A stretch of DNA of 14,760 nucleotides from Caryophanales bacterium UBA6769. Lineage in GTDB: Bacteria > Bacillota > Bacilli > Bacillales > UBA6769. Positions 1 through 7,192 of this stretch are shown in pieces. The notes below the pieces were generated by a model. The model made no database searches and was not told the DNA's origin. It worked only from the letters and a program-made list of their open reading frames with translations. The stretch is taken from contig DKGN01000183.1 of assembly GCA_002453275.1 (NCBI GenBank), positions 1 to 14,760 of the forward strand, given 5' to 3'. Position 1 is the stretch's first letter. Every line of letters starts with the position of its first letter. A program made the position numbers and the translations under genes.

Positions 1-1
1 G

Positions 2-721
2 ATCCTCGTTTCCGTCATGCTTGCAAACAATGAAGTTGGAACACTCCAACCGATTACTCATCTTGGACATTTGCTTAAGGAAAAACAAATTACATTTCAT
101 ACTGATGCTGTCCAGGCATTTGGAGTCATTCCAATCGATGTAGAAGTATTGGGAGTTGATCTTCTCGCAGTTTCTGCACATAAAATGAACGGACCTAAAG
201 GTATCGGTTTTTTATATGCGAAGGAAGGGGTCAAGCTATCTCCGCTCATGTACGGTGGGCAACAAGAACAAGGACGAAGAGCAGGTACAGAAAATGTCGC
301 TGGCATTGCTGGCTTTCATACCGCTGTACAACTAGCTCAAGACACAATGAAAGAACGACAAATACGTCACACGAGCTATAGACAGAAAATGTTAGATTTA
401 TTTACTGGGCACGAGCTTGACTATGTAGTGAATGGTGAAGAAAATAAGAGCTTACCACATATTTTAAATGTAAGTTTTCCCGGTGTATCAGCTGAAGCTT
501 TACTCGTCCGTCTTGATCTAGCGAATGTTGCTGCGTCAAGTGGGTCTGCTTGTACAGCTGGTACACTCGAACCGTCCCATGTTCTTCAAGCGATGTACAC
601 AGATGAAGATAGAGTAAAGTCGGCGATCCGATATAGCTTTGGTTTAGGGAATACAATGGAGCAAATCGAAAAAGCAGCATTTGAAACAATTCATGCAGTT
701 AAGCGAATCATTGGGAGGTAA
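2..721 (+). CDS. yrvO: Cysteine desulfurase, IscS/NifS type (YrvO), 5' end outside window
   Basis: PLP enzyme that takes sulfur from L-cysteine as an enzyme-bound persulfide and releases alanine. About 240 C-terminal residues are visible, of roughly 380 expected; the reading frame is already open at base 2 (ILVSVMLANNEVGT), so the ATG at 17 is internal and not the start. Numbering from that Met, the cofactor-contacting HTDAVQ is at 28-33, the Schiff-base lysine is Lys56 in SAHKMNGPKG, and the persulfide cysteine is Cys179 in SSGSACTAG. All key residues are intact. The stop codon is embedded in the ribosome-binding site of mnmA, so the two genes are probably translationally coupled. In B. subtilis the neighbour-paired desulfurase YrvO feeds sulfur directly to MnmA (established knowledge). 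The name rests on this pairing; by motif alone it could be any class-I desulfurase. Confidence 0.93.
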   Translation: MLVSVMLANNEVGTLQPITHLGHLLKEKQITFHTDAVQAFGVIPIDVEVLGVDLLAVSAHKMNGPKGIGFLYAKEGVKLSPLMYGGQQEQGRRAGTENVAGIAGFHTAVQLAQDTMKERQIRHTSYRQKMLDLFTGHELDYVVNGEENKSLPHILNVSFPGVSAEALLVRLDLANVAASSGSACTAGTLEPSHVLQAMYTDEDRVKSAIRYSFGLGNTMEQIEKAAFETIHAVKRIIGR

Positions 722-726
722 CAACA

Positions 727-1824
727 GTGGGTAAAAAACGAGTCGTCGTCGGAATGTCAGGAGGTGTTGATTCTTCTGTTGCAGCATTACGACTAAAAGA
801 TATGGGGTATGAAGTGATTGGAATCTTTATGAAAAATTGGGACGATACAGATGAAAATGGTGTTTGTACAGCTACTGAAGATTATAATGATGTCATTAAA
901 GTCTGCAACCAAATTGGGATTCCGTACTTCGCAGTCAATTTTGAAAAGTTATATTGGGATAAAGTGTTTGCTTACTTTTTAGAAGAATATCAAGCAGGTA
1001 GGACACCAAATCCTGACGTCATGTGTAATAAAGAGATAAAGTTCAAGGCATTTTTAGATCACGCCTTTGATGTCGGTGCTGACTATGTCGCAACTGGACA
1101 TTATGCCCGGTTATCAATGGTCGATGAGCGGATTGAGCTATTACGTGGTGTGGATGAAGATAAAGATCAAACTTATTTCTTAAATCAACTTTCAAGTGAG
1201 CAACTCGAACGTGTCCTATTTCCATTAGGTGACCTCCAAAAATCCGAAGTTCGCAAAATAGCAGGCAAAGCAAAGCTTGCCACTGCAACAAAAAAAGATA
1301 GCACCGGAATATGTTTTATTGGTGAACGTGATTTTAAAGAGTTTTTAAGTACGTATTTGCCAGCACAACCAGGCGAAATGCAAACCTTAAATGGAGAAGT
1401 GAAAGGTACGCACGATGGCTTAATGTATTATACGATTGGCCAGCGTCATGGTCTTGGGATCGGTGGGGCTGGAGAGCCGTGGTTTGTCTGTGGTAAAAAT
1501 TTAGAAAAAAATGTGTTATACGTTTGTCAAGGGTTCCATCATGAAGCTCTTTATTCAGATGCTTTAAAAGCTGTAAATGTGAATTTTATTAATGAACCGA
1601 AGGAGAAAGTCTTTACTTGTACAGCTAAGTTTCGCTATCGTCAACCCGATCGGAATGTAACGGTTGAGCAACTAGATGATGGAGAATATCGCGTCACCTT
1701 TAAGGAACAAGAACGGGCGATTACTCCAGGTCAAGCGGTTGTTTTTTATGCTGGAGATGTTTGCCTCGGTGGTGGCATTATTGATGAAGTGTATAAGGAA
1801 GGGACAAGGTTGACTTACGTGTAA
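727..1824 (+). CDS. mnmA: tRNA-specific 2-thiouridylase MnmA (TrmU)
   Basis: Adenylates U34 of tRNA-Lys, -Glu and -Gln and replaces O2 with sulfur to give 2-thiouridine. The 365-residue length is normal. The ATP PP-loop is VGMSGGVDSS at 8-17; the two catalytic cysteines are Cys100 (PDVMCNKEIKF) and Cys196 (GICFIGERDF), matching E. coli Cys102 and Cys199; TGHYARL lies between them. A central tRNA-binding domain and a C-terminal beta-barrel (ending TPGQAVVFYAGDVCLGGG) follow. The start is GTG at 727, 7 nt after the SD GGGAGG (713-718), which overlaps the yrvO stop codon. The gap to yrvO is only 5 nt. The sulfur donor is expected to be YrvO, encoded just upstream. No odd features; identification is very secure. 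Confidence 0.97.
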   Translation: MGKKRVVVGMSGGVDSSVAALRLKDMGYEVIGIFMKNWDDTDENGVCTATEDYNDVIKVCNQIGIPYFAVNFEKLYWDKVFAYFLEEYQAGRTPNPDVMCNKEIKFKAFLDHAFDVGADYVATGHYARLSMVDERIELLRGVDEDKDQTYFLNQLSSEQLERVLFPLGDLQKSEVRKIAGKAKLATATKKDSTGICFIGERDFKEFLSTYLPAQPGEMQTLNGEVKGTHDGLMYYTIGQRHGLGIGGAGEPWFVCGKNLEKNVLYVCQGFHHEALYSDALKAVNVNFINEPKEKVFTCTAKFRYRQPDRNVTVEQLDDGEYRVTFKEQERAITPGQAVVFYAGDVCLGGGIIDEVYKEGTRLTYV

Positions 1825-1853
1825 GCACATGTAGGGGTTATGAGGTGGGGCTT

Positions 1854-2528
1854 ATGAATAAAAATAAAAAAGGAATTCAATTGCTAAAAGAAAGAAGCTA
1901 TGAAGAAGCGGCGAAGTGCTTTCAAGAGGCGATTGAAGAAAACCCAAATGAGCCGATTTCCTATATTAATTTCGGTGATTTACTTACGATCATTCGAGAT
2001 GAAGAGAAAGCGTTAAATTTTTATAATCGTGCTCTCGAGCTTGATGATTCATTAGCAACAGCCTACTACGGCGCCGCAAATGCTTATTATCAGTTAGAGC
2101 GATATGAAGAAGCAAAACGGATGTATCAGCAAGCAATCAAGCATGGGATTCAGCATAAAGATGTTCACTTCATGCTCGGAATGACTCATTATCAAACGGG
2201 CGAAGTTCTGTATGCACTCCCGCAATTTCAGCGTGCCGTTGAGCTTGATGAAAATGACGCTGAGGCGCGGTTCCAATACGGGTTAAGCTTAGCCTATTTA
2301 GAGCACGTAGATGAAGCGATCACCGAATTCGAGCAATCACTCGCACTTGATAGTAAAAATGCTGATGTATATTACAACTTAGGCGTTGCATTCACTTATC
2401 AAGATAAAGACGAGGAAGCATTAGCAATGTTTGAAAAAGCATTGGAACTTCAGGCAAACCATCATTTAGCTGCGAATGGAAAAAAGCTCGTTTTGCAAAA
2501 GCTATCGAATGAGATGGAGAGCGATTAA
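1854..2528 (+). CDS. yrrB: Tetratricopeptide-repeat protein YrrB
   Basis: Soluble protein made almost wholly of TPR units, about six 34-residue repeats at roughly 1-32, 33-66, 67-100, 101-134, 135-168 and 169-202, with typical blocks such as ALNFYNRALELD and ALAMFEKALELQ. Such scaffolds bind other proteins; the partner is not known to me, and no signal peptide or membrane segment is seen. I chose ATG 1854 (224 residues) and not the in-frame GTG at 1845, because GTG 1845 lies inside the SD GAGGTG (1842-1847), which is correctly spaced for 1854. It sits 29 nt after mnmA and 1 nt before recD2, with no terminator between, so it is an operon member. The linkage mnmA-yrrB-recD2 is conserved in Bacillus, which hints at, but does not prove, a functional link. 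Confidence 0.88.
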   Translation: MNKNKKGIQLLKERSYEEAAKCFQEAIEENPNEPISYINFGDLLTIIRDEEKALNFYNRALELDDSLATAYYGAANAYYQLERYEEAKRMYQQAIKHGIQHKDVHFMLGMTHYQTGEVLYALPQFQRAVELDENDAEARFQYGLSLAYLEHVDEAITEFEQSLALDSKNADVYYNLGVAFTYQDKDEEALAMFEKALELQANHHLAANGKKLVLQKLSNEMESD

Positions 2529-2529
2529 G

Positions 2530-4803
2530 ATGGAACCTTCAGTAGCGGAAGAGAAATATATTAAAGCTTCTTTACTTCAATATATTTTCCATAATGAAGA
2601 TAATTTGTATACAGTTGCCCGCGTTCGTGTTCATGAATCAACTGAACAAAACGTGGAAAAAGAAGTGGTGATTACCGGTTACCTCTCTCAACTCTATGAG
2701 CAAGAAACGTATTACTTTTATGGAAAGTTTGTGCAACACCCAAAGTATGGAAAGCAATTTAATGTGTCAAGTTTTGAACGAGAGGTACCGAAGACAAGAT
2801 CTGGCATTATTCAATATTTATCAAGTGACTTATTTGAAGGTATCGGAACGAAAACAGCGGAAGCTATCGTTGAAACGTTAGGTGACCAAGCGATAGCAAA
2901 AATTGTTAAGGACGAAACGGTGCTTGATAAAGTCCCAAATTTACGGAAAGAGATCGCGAACAAACTTTATGCCGCGTTGAAGCAACATGAAGGGCTCGAT
3001 CGGATTATGGTTTTTTTATCTGAATGTGGATTTGGACCTAAGCTTTCTATGCGAGTGTACCAAGCATATAAAGACGCGACGATTGAAGTCATTCAAGAAA
3101 ATCCATATCAACTTATTTATGACGTGGAAGGAATAGGCTTCAAAAGAGCGGATGAACTTGGAGAATTATGTGGAATTAAAGGGAATCACCCGGAGCGGGT
3201 TCGCGCGGGTGCTCTTTACGTTTTGAATGAATCATCTCTCCAGAACGGACATGTGTTTTTGGATTATGACTATTTTATTAAAAAAGTTCAGCAATTGCTA
3301 AGCGGGCAAACATCAATTGAAGAGAATATTATCACACATGAGATGATTATTCTTGATGAAGAAGAAAAATTAATTTTAGACAAAGAACGAGTGTACTTGC
3401 CTTCTTTATATTTTGCTGAAAAAGGGCTTGCTACGAGCATGAAACGGATTCTACAGAGCAAAGATAACTTAATATCTTTTACGGATGAAGAGTTTACAAA
3501 TGGTTTAGAAAGCCTGGAGAAAAAACAATCCATTGAATATGCGGAACTCCAAAAAGAAGCCATTAGGATAGCATTGTCTTCGCCAGTTATGCTTCTCACA
3601 GGAGGACCTGGAACAGGAAAAACAACTGTCATCCAAGGAATTGTTGAATTATTTTCGAAGCTTAACGATTTGCCGCTTGCGATTGAAGAATATAAACAGG
3701 ATGAGCCGTTTCCGTTTATTCTTGCTGCACCGACAGGTCGCGCAGCAAAACGGATGAGTGAAGCGACGAACCTGCCCGCTTTTACGATTCATCGCTTACT
3801 CGGTTGGAAAGGTGACTATTTTGAACATGATGAGCACAATCCGATAAAAGGAAAATTGCTAATTATAGATGAAGTTTCGATGGTTGATGTTTGGCTCGCG
3901 AATCATCTATTTAAATCATTACCTGAAGGAATGCAGGTTGTCTTAGTCGGTGATGAAGATCAACTGCCATCGGTACAACCTGGACAAGTACTCAAGGATT
4001 TTCTCGAATCGGGGCTTATCCCGACTGTCCAGTTATCGACAATTTATCGGCAAGCAGAAGGTTCGTCCATTATTGAACTCGCCCACGCTATTAAAAAAGG
4101 GGAATTGCCGTCTAACTTTGAGGAAGCAACAGAAGACCGCCGGTTTTTCCCGTGTAAAACAGAAGAGGTCGCCGATGTTGTCGAGCAAATATGTCTTCAT
4201 GCTGTTCAAAAAGGTTTCTCTGTTCACGATATCCAAGTACTCGCTCCAATGTATAAAGGTAAAGCAGGAGTCGAACAACTGAATGTTCGCTTGCAAAATC
4301 TATTTAATCCAAAAAATGAACAAAAACGGCAATTGGAATATCGAGAAACTATTTTCAGAACGGGAGATAAAGTGCTCCAGCTCGTTAATGATTCAGAAAA
4401 TCAAGTATTTAACGGTGACATTGGGTCAATCTCTGCGATTTTCTATGCGAAGGAAACAGAAGAAAAAGAAGACCAGCTTGTCGTGTCATTTGAAGGCACT
4501 GAAGTCGTATACACGAGAAGTTCTCTTCATGCGTTGACGCTTGCTTACTGTTGTTCAATCCATAAATCACAAGGAAGCGAATTTCCGATCGTCATATTGC
4601 CAATTGTAACTAGCTTTTACCGAATGTTAAAAAGAAACTTAATTTATACAGCGATAACGAGAAGTAAACGTTTTTTATTAATGTGCGGTGAAAAACATGC
4701 TTATTCAATAGCGGTCGAAAACACTAAACAGGAAGAAAGAAACTCACTCCTTCAACAAAAGTTGCATGATGCAATGCACCAGAATGAATCTCAAATTACA
4801 TGA
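2530..4803 (+). CDS. recD2: ATP-dependent 5'-3' DNA helicase RecD2 (YrrC)
   Basis: Superfamily 1B helicase of the RecD2 branch, found in bacteria whether or not they have RecBC; in B. subtilis it affects fork progression and repair (family knowledge). In order: an N-terminal OB-like part; helix-hairpin-helix elements near 97-115 (LFEGIGTKTAEAIV) and 197-211 (VEGIGFKRADELG); Walker A TGGPGTGKTT at 357-366; Walker B IIDEVSMVD with Asp447-Glu448; motif III VGDEDQLPSVQPG near 473-485; an SH3-like segment GDKVLQLVNDSENQVFNGD; motif V SIHKSQGSEF around 676-685; motif VI YTAITRSKR with Arg711. The start ATG 2530 (757 residues) follows SD GGAGAG (2516-2521). A longer frame from 2476 would overlap yrrB by 53 nt and adds residues unlike the family. 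The yrrB stop ends 1 nt before this start. All helicase motifs are intact. Confidence 0.95.
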   Translation: MEPSVAEEKYIKASLLQYIFHNEDNLYTVARVRVHESTEQNVEKEVVITGYLSQLYEQETYYFYGKFVQHPKYGKQFNVSSFEREVPKTRSGIIQYLSSDLFEGIGTKTAEAIVETLGDQAIAKIVKDETVLDKVPNLRKEIANKLYAALKQHEGLDRIMVFLSECGFGPKLSMRVYQAYKDATIEVIQENPYQLIYDVEGIGFKRADELGELCGIKGNHPERVRAGALYVLNESSLQNGHVFLDYDYFIKKVQQLLSGQTSIEENIITHEMIILDEEEKLILDKERVYLPSLYFAEKGLATSMKRILQSKDNLISFTDEEFTNGLESLEKKQSIEYAELQKEAIRIALSSPVMLLTGGPGTGKTTVIQGIVELFSKLNDLPLAIEEYKQDEPFPFILAAPTGRAAKRMSEATNLPAFTIHRLLGWKGDYFEHDEHNPIKGKLLIIDEVSMVDVWLANHLFKSLPEGMQVVLVGDEDQLPSVQPGQVLKDFLESGLIPTVQLSTIYRQAEGSSIIELAHAIKKGELPSNFEEATEDRRFFPCKTEEVADVVEQICLHAVQKGFSVHDIQVLAPMYKGKAGVEQLNVRLQNLFNPKNEQKRQLEYRETIFRTGDKVLQLVNDSENQVFNGDIGSISAIFYAKETEEKEDQLVVSFEGTEVVYTRSSLHALTLAYCCSIHKSQGSEFPIVILPIVTSFYRMLKRNLIYTAITRSKRFLLMCGEKHAYSIAVENTKQEERNSLLQQKLHDAMHQNESQIT

Positions 4804-4862
4804 AATTAAGCGAGATGTAAATAATATAAATGGGAGTAGCAAAAGCTTGTTGAAGGAAGGGG

Positions 4863-5375
4863 TTGAAGACTTTAAAATCATTCCAACATTTAAAGGATTT
4901 AACAGTCGTTGATGAAACGGAAGCCACAATTGGTTATATCGAAAACATATTCGTTGATAAAAATGGTCTAACAGTTGGATTACGTATTGACCTAGAGGGG
5001 ATGTTCCTCCCCGATTGTATCTTGCCGATAAGCGCAAGGTTTATATGTAAGGATGATGAATTTATAATCTCTAAAACAGATTTAGTCTCGTTTGCAGTAC
5101 AGGCAGAAAAGCACACCCAAATTGATGAAAAAAATGGGATAATTGGTCGCCGAATTATCGATCAAGACGGTGAACTAAAAGGGATTGTTGAAGATGTTTA
5201 TTTTTCGTCTAATTTGGACAGGCTAGAGATGATTGAATTCACAGAAGGATGGTTTTCTGATTTGAAGGAAGGGAGAAAATATCTTTCTTACAAGGACGTC
5301 ATCCAAGACGGTAAAGATACATTACAAATTGTAAGAGGAGGAACGTGCGGTGAAATGCCCAAATTGTCAAAGTAA
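4863..5375 (+). CDS. yrrD: PRC-barrel domain protein YrrD
   Basis: 170-residue soluble protein with two PRC-barrel-like halves, about 5-75 (LKDLTVVDETEATIGYIENI) and 88-160 (NGIIGRRIIDQDGELKGIVE). Each shows the PRC pattern in which a G-x-hydrophobic turn leads into strands and a final xxxDLVSF- or xxKDVIQ-type segment. PRC barrels are small beta-barrel modules found in RimM and photosynthetic reaction-centre H subunits; the role of this stand-alone form is unknown. The start is a rare TTG at 4863, chosen because a purine-rich SD (AAGGAAGGGG, 4853-4862) precedes it and no ATG or GTG fits better. The gene lies 59 nt after recD2, without a terminator, and overlaps the next gene by 26 nt. Assignment to YrrD rests on the domain plus position after recD2. 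Confidence 0.82.
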   Translation: MKTLKSFQHLKDLTVVDETEATIGYIENIFVDKNGLTVGLRIDLEGMFLPDCILPISARFICKDDEFIISKTDLVSFAVQAEKHTQIDEKNGIIGRRIIDQDGELKGIVEDVYFSSNLDRLEMIEFTEGWFSDLKEGRKYLSYKDVIQDGKDTLQIVRGGTCGEMPKLSK

Positions 5376-5538
5376 AAACCTTGGGAAAATCACGTCTAGC
5401 CATTATTATTGTTGGAATTGTTTTATCGAATTGACGATCACGCACGATCGTTTTGAGATGAATCAGGTAGAGGAAGATGGCAGCCTTACATCGCTAGATG
5501 ATTTATTTGATGAGCACGATCGGATGATAGAGTTATAG
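5350..5538 (+). CDS. Small CxxC-CxxC (zinc-ribbon-like) protein overlapping yrrD
   Basis: A 62-residue protein with two cysteine pairs, CPNC (Cys3, Cys6) and CWNC (Cys21, Cys24), 14 residues apart, which is the geometry of a single zinc ribbon, followed by an acidic tail (VEEDGSLTSLDDLFDEHD). Start GTG 5350 is supported by a very strong SD, AAGAGGAGG (5333-5341), 8 nt upstream and inside the yrrD coding region. The reading frame overlaps the last 26 nt of yrrD, which suggests translational coupling. It is the last gene before a strong terminator, so it closes the yrvO-recD2-yrrD operon. I recall a small gene (yrzR) at about this place in B. subtilis but cannot verify the match. Function unknown; zinc binding is inferred from spacing only. 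Confidence 0.8.
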   Translation: MKCPNCQSKNLGKITSSHYYCWNCFIELTITHDRFEMNQVEEDGSLTSLDDLFDEHDRMIEL

Positions 5539-5545
5539 AAAGTAC

Positions 5546-5569
5546 ACTCGCGGTCGCCGCGAGTTTTTT
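5546..5569 (+). terminator. Intrinsic terminator ending the yrvO-yrrD operon
   Basis: Perfect 8-bp G+C-rich stem, ACTCGCGG (5546-5553) with CCGCGAGT (5557-5564), loop TCG, and a run of six T (5564-5569). It starts 8 nt after the stop codon of the small CxxC protein and separates this operon from yrrI. Confidence 0.93.
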
Positions 5570-5641
5570 CATTTGTAATCAAAATAATTTTACCATGTTG
5601 TCGCAAACTAAGCATGAACGACTAACGGAGGTTGTGACGAC

Positions 5642-6706
5642 ATGCAAAATGAAAAAAGTGTAACATGGATCATTCGCCTGTTGCTCGTTTTATTAATTTT
5701 TTTAAGTGGATACATCTTTTTAAAGCTCAAACCGATTTGGTCTGTGCTATTAAATGTGCTCTCATTCATCGCAGTTCCCGTGTTAATTTCAGCTTTCATT
5801 ACATACTTACTTCACCCACTTATCGAAAAAATTCAGCGATATGATGTGCCAAGATGGCTAGCTATTTCATTTATCTATGTTTTGTTTTTTGGTGGAATCG
5901 GAGTGGTTGTTGTCAATGGTTTACCAAGATTTTTAATTCAACTTCAAGACTTGGCCGATAATGCGCCTGAGATGTTTCTGGCATTTGAAGAAATGGGAGT
6001 TCAAGTAACTCGAGAAATGTATTCGCTACCTGAAATTTTCCATGATCGAATCGAAGCATTACTAACTGAAATTGAAATGTATGTTGATAATTTACTTGAG
6101 AAAGCAATTGATACCGTTAAAAGCCTCGTTAACTCTTTTTTTGTACTTATTGTTATTCCTTTTTTAGTTTTTTATTTTTTAAAGGATTTGCAACAAATAA
6201 AAACAGCTTGCTGGTATATCACCCCCAAAAAGTGGCGAACCCATTGTAAACTGTTAATTAAGAAAATCGATCATTCTCTAGGGCAATATATTCGTGGTCA
6301 GCTTTTTGTTATTGGCGTGTTAAGTACACTTGCGACAACGGCGTTCTGGTTACTTGATTTACCTTATCCAATCTTGCTTGGTACTATTGTTGGAATAACG
6401 GAGATTATCCCTTATTTTGGTCCAATTATTGGCGCAATACCGGCTGTTTTTGTCGCCCTTACATTTTCACCGAATATGGTGTGGTGGGTGATCGGGATTA
6501 TGCTAGTATTGCAGCTGATTGAAGGCAGTGTTCTTTCACCTTTAATTGTAGGTAAAAGCCTTCGCATGCATCCTATCGTCATTATTATTGCATTATTAAT
6601 TGGCGGAGAGCTTGCAGGAGTTGTAGGAATGCTTCTTGCTGTTCCACTTTTTGCAATTGCAAGAGTCGTTATTTCTCATTTTCATGGATATTTAGCCAAA
6701 CATTGA
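5642..6706 (+). CDS. yrrI: AI-2E family (UPF0118) membrane transporter YrrI
   Basis: 354-residue polytopic membrane protein of the AI-2E exporter-like family (relatives TqsA, PerM, YtvI). Hydrophobic segments are visible at about 9-29, 32-57, 70-92, 155-180, 212-235, 238-270, 274-300 and 310-345, with the soluble helical loop typical of the family between segments three and four (about 95-150). The conserved signature GITEIIPYFGPIIGAIP is at 251-267 and a late SPLIVGKSLRMHP at about 300-312. The substrate is not predictable: some members export small molecules and others have been described as Na+/H+ antiporters. The start ATG 5642 follows SD GGAGGT (5627-5632). It stands alone between a terminator and the alaS promoter; I see no clear promoter in 5570-5641. 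Its stop codon lies inside the -35 box of the alaS promoter. Confidence 0.88.
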   Translation: MQNEKSVTWIIRLLLVLLIFLSGYIFLKLKPIWSVLLNVLSFIAVPVLISAFITYLLHPLIEKIQRYDVPRWLAISFIYVLFFGGIGVVVVNGLPRFLIQLQDLADNAPEMFLAFEEMGVQVTREMYSLPEIFHDRIEALLTEIEMYVDNLLEKAIDTVKSLVNSFFVLIVIPFLVFYFLKDLQQIKTACWYITPKKWRTHCKLLIKKIDHSLGQYIRGQLFVIGVLSTLATTAFWLLDLPYPILLGTIVGITEIIPYFGPIIGAIPAVFVALTFSPNMVWWVIGIMLVLQLIEGSVLSPLIVGKSLRMHPIVIIIALLIGGELAGVVGMLLAVPLFAIARVVISHFHGYLAKH

Positions 6707-6731
6707 CAATCAGTTCCCATCTTTCTATAAT
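6703..6731 (+). promoter_or_regulatory. Perfect-consensus sigma-A promoter P1 for alaS
   Basis: TTGACA (6703-6708), exactly 17 nt, TATAAT (6726-6731): both hexamers match the sigma-A consensus at every base. The -35 box contains the yrrI stop codon (TGA 6704-6706). A transcript would start near 6738 and run into the T-box leader. Confidence 0.85.
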
Positions 6732-6744
6732 AACGTTGTACTCA

Positions 6745-6773
6745 TAAACATTCGGGCAATAAACAAATATAAT
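6745..6773 (+). promoter_or_regulatory. Second sigma-A-like promoter P2 for alaS
   Basis: TAAACA (6745-6750; 4 of 6 to consensus), 17 nt, TATAAT (6768-6773; 6 of 6). The predicted start, about 6780, is right at the 5' foot of T-box stem I, which is the usual arrangement. It lies exactly 42 bp downstream of P1. Confidence 0.55.
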
Positions 6774-6783
6774 CAGGCTACTA

Positions 6784-7000
6784 CGATGAAGGAACGAGTA
6801 AGTTGTACCCTTCTTTTTTAAAGAGAGGAGTTCCATAGGCTGAAAGAACTCTAAGGAAGGACAACCGAACGCTATTCTGGAGTGCGGATTTTTCTGACGT
6901 AAAGGCAACGTTATCGCTTACCAAGAGATGGCGAAAGCCATAACAAGGGTGGTACCGCGTGAGACTTCTCTCGTCCCTCGATTTAGGGGCGAGTTTTTTT
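6784..7000 (+). promoter_or_regulatory. T-box leader of alaS (alanine-specific, transcription attenuator)
   Basis: Senses uncharged tRNA-Ala and lets transcription into alaS proceed. Stem I: the loop-E strands AGTA (6797-6800) and GAA (6867-6869) flank the specifier loop; helix GTTGT (6802-6806)/ACAAC (6861-6865) lies above it; the distal arm pairs CCTTC (6809-6813)/GAAGG (6856-6860) and GAGTTC (6828-6833)/GAACTC (6846-6851). The specifier is GCT (Ala) at 6871-6873, followed by the usual purine. Stem III is ATGGC-GAAA-GCCAT (6928-6941). The T-box AGGGTGGTACCGCG is at 6946-6959; its TGGT bulge would pair with ACCA, fitting the A73 discriminator of tRNA-Ala. GGG 6947-6949 pairs with CCC 6975-6977 in the antiterminator, excluding the terminator stem. 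All parts agree on alanine. Confidence 0.96.
6970..7000 (+). terminator. T-box regulated terminator upstream of alaS
   Basis: Nine-bp stem CTCGTCCCT (6970-6978) with AGGGGCGAG (6985-6993; one G-U pair), loop CGATTT, then seven T (6994-7000). The left arm is shared with the antiterminator, so the two folds exclude each other. Confidence 0.95.
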
Positions 7001-7192
7001 ATTGTTCAGGCTAGAGTTTTTTAAAGGTAACACCACTAAACTGTGCGATAACGTAAGAAATATATGTAACACATAAGAGCGCTTCGAAAGTACAGCTTGC
7101 TTCTCCGACTGCGGTGCAGTAAAGGCGAGAATAAAGAAACAACACACAATTTGAAAATGCCATTATGAAAAAGTGAATCTGGGGGCGACAAA
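7001..7192 (+). other. Leader between attenuator and alaS; one hairpin, no gene
   Basis: 192 nt of read-through leader without a credible open reading frame on either strand. A compound hairpin is visible at 7101-7131: TTCTC (7101-7105)/GAGAA (7127-7131) outside, and ACTGC (7108-7112)/GCAGT (7116-7120) with loop GGT inside. The alaS ribosome site at its end is an unusual GGGGG (7181-7185). No promoter hexamers of note. Confidence 0.5.

Noticed and set aside
2476..2529. Upstream extension of the recD2 reading frame
   Set aside because: It overlaps yrrB by 53 nt in another frame, has no ribosome site, and the added residues do not resemble RecD2 N-termini; ATG 2530 has a well-placed SD.
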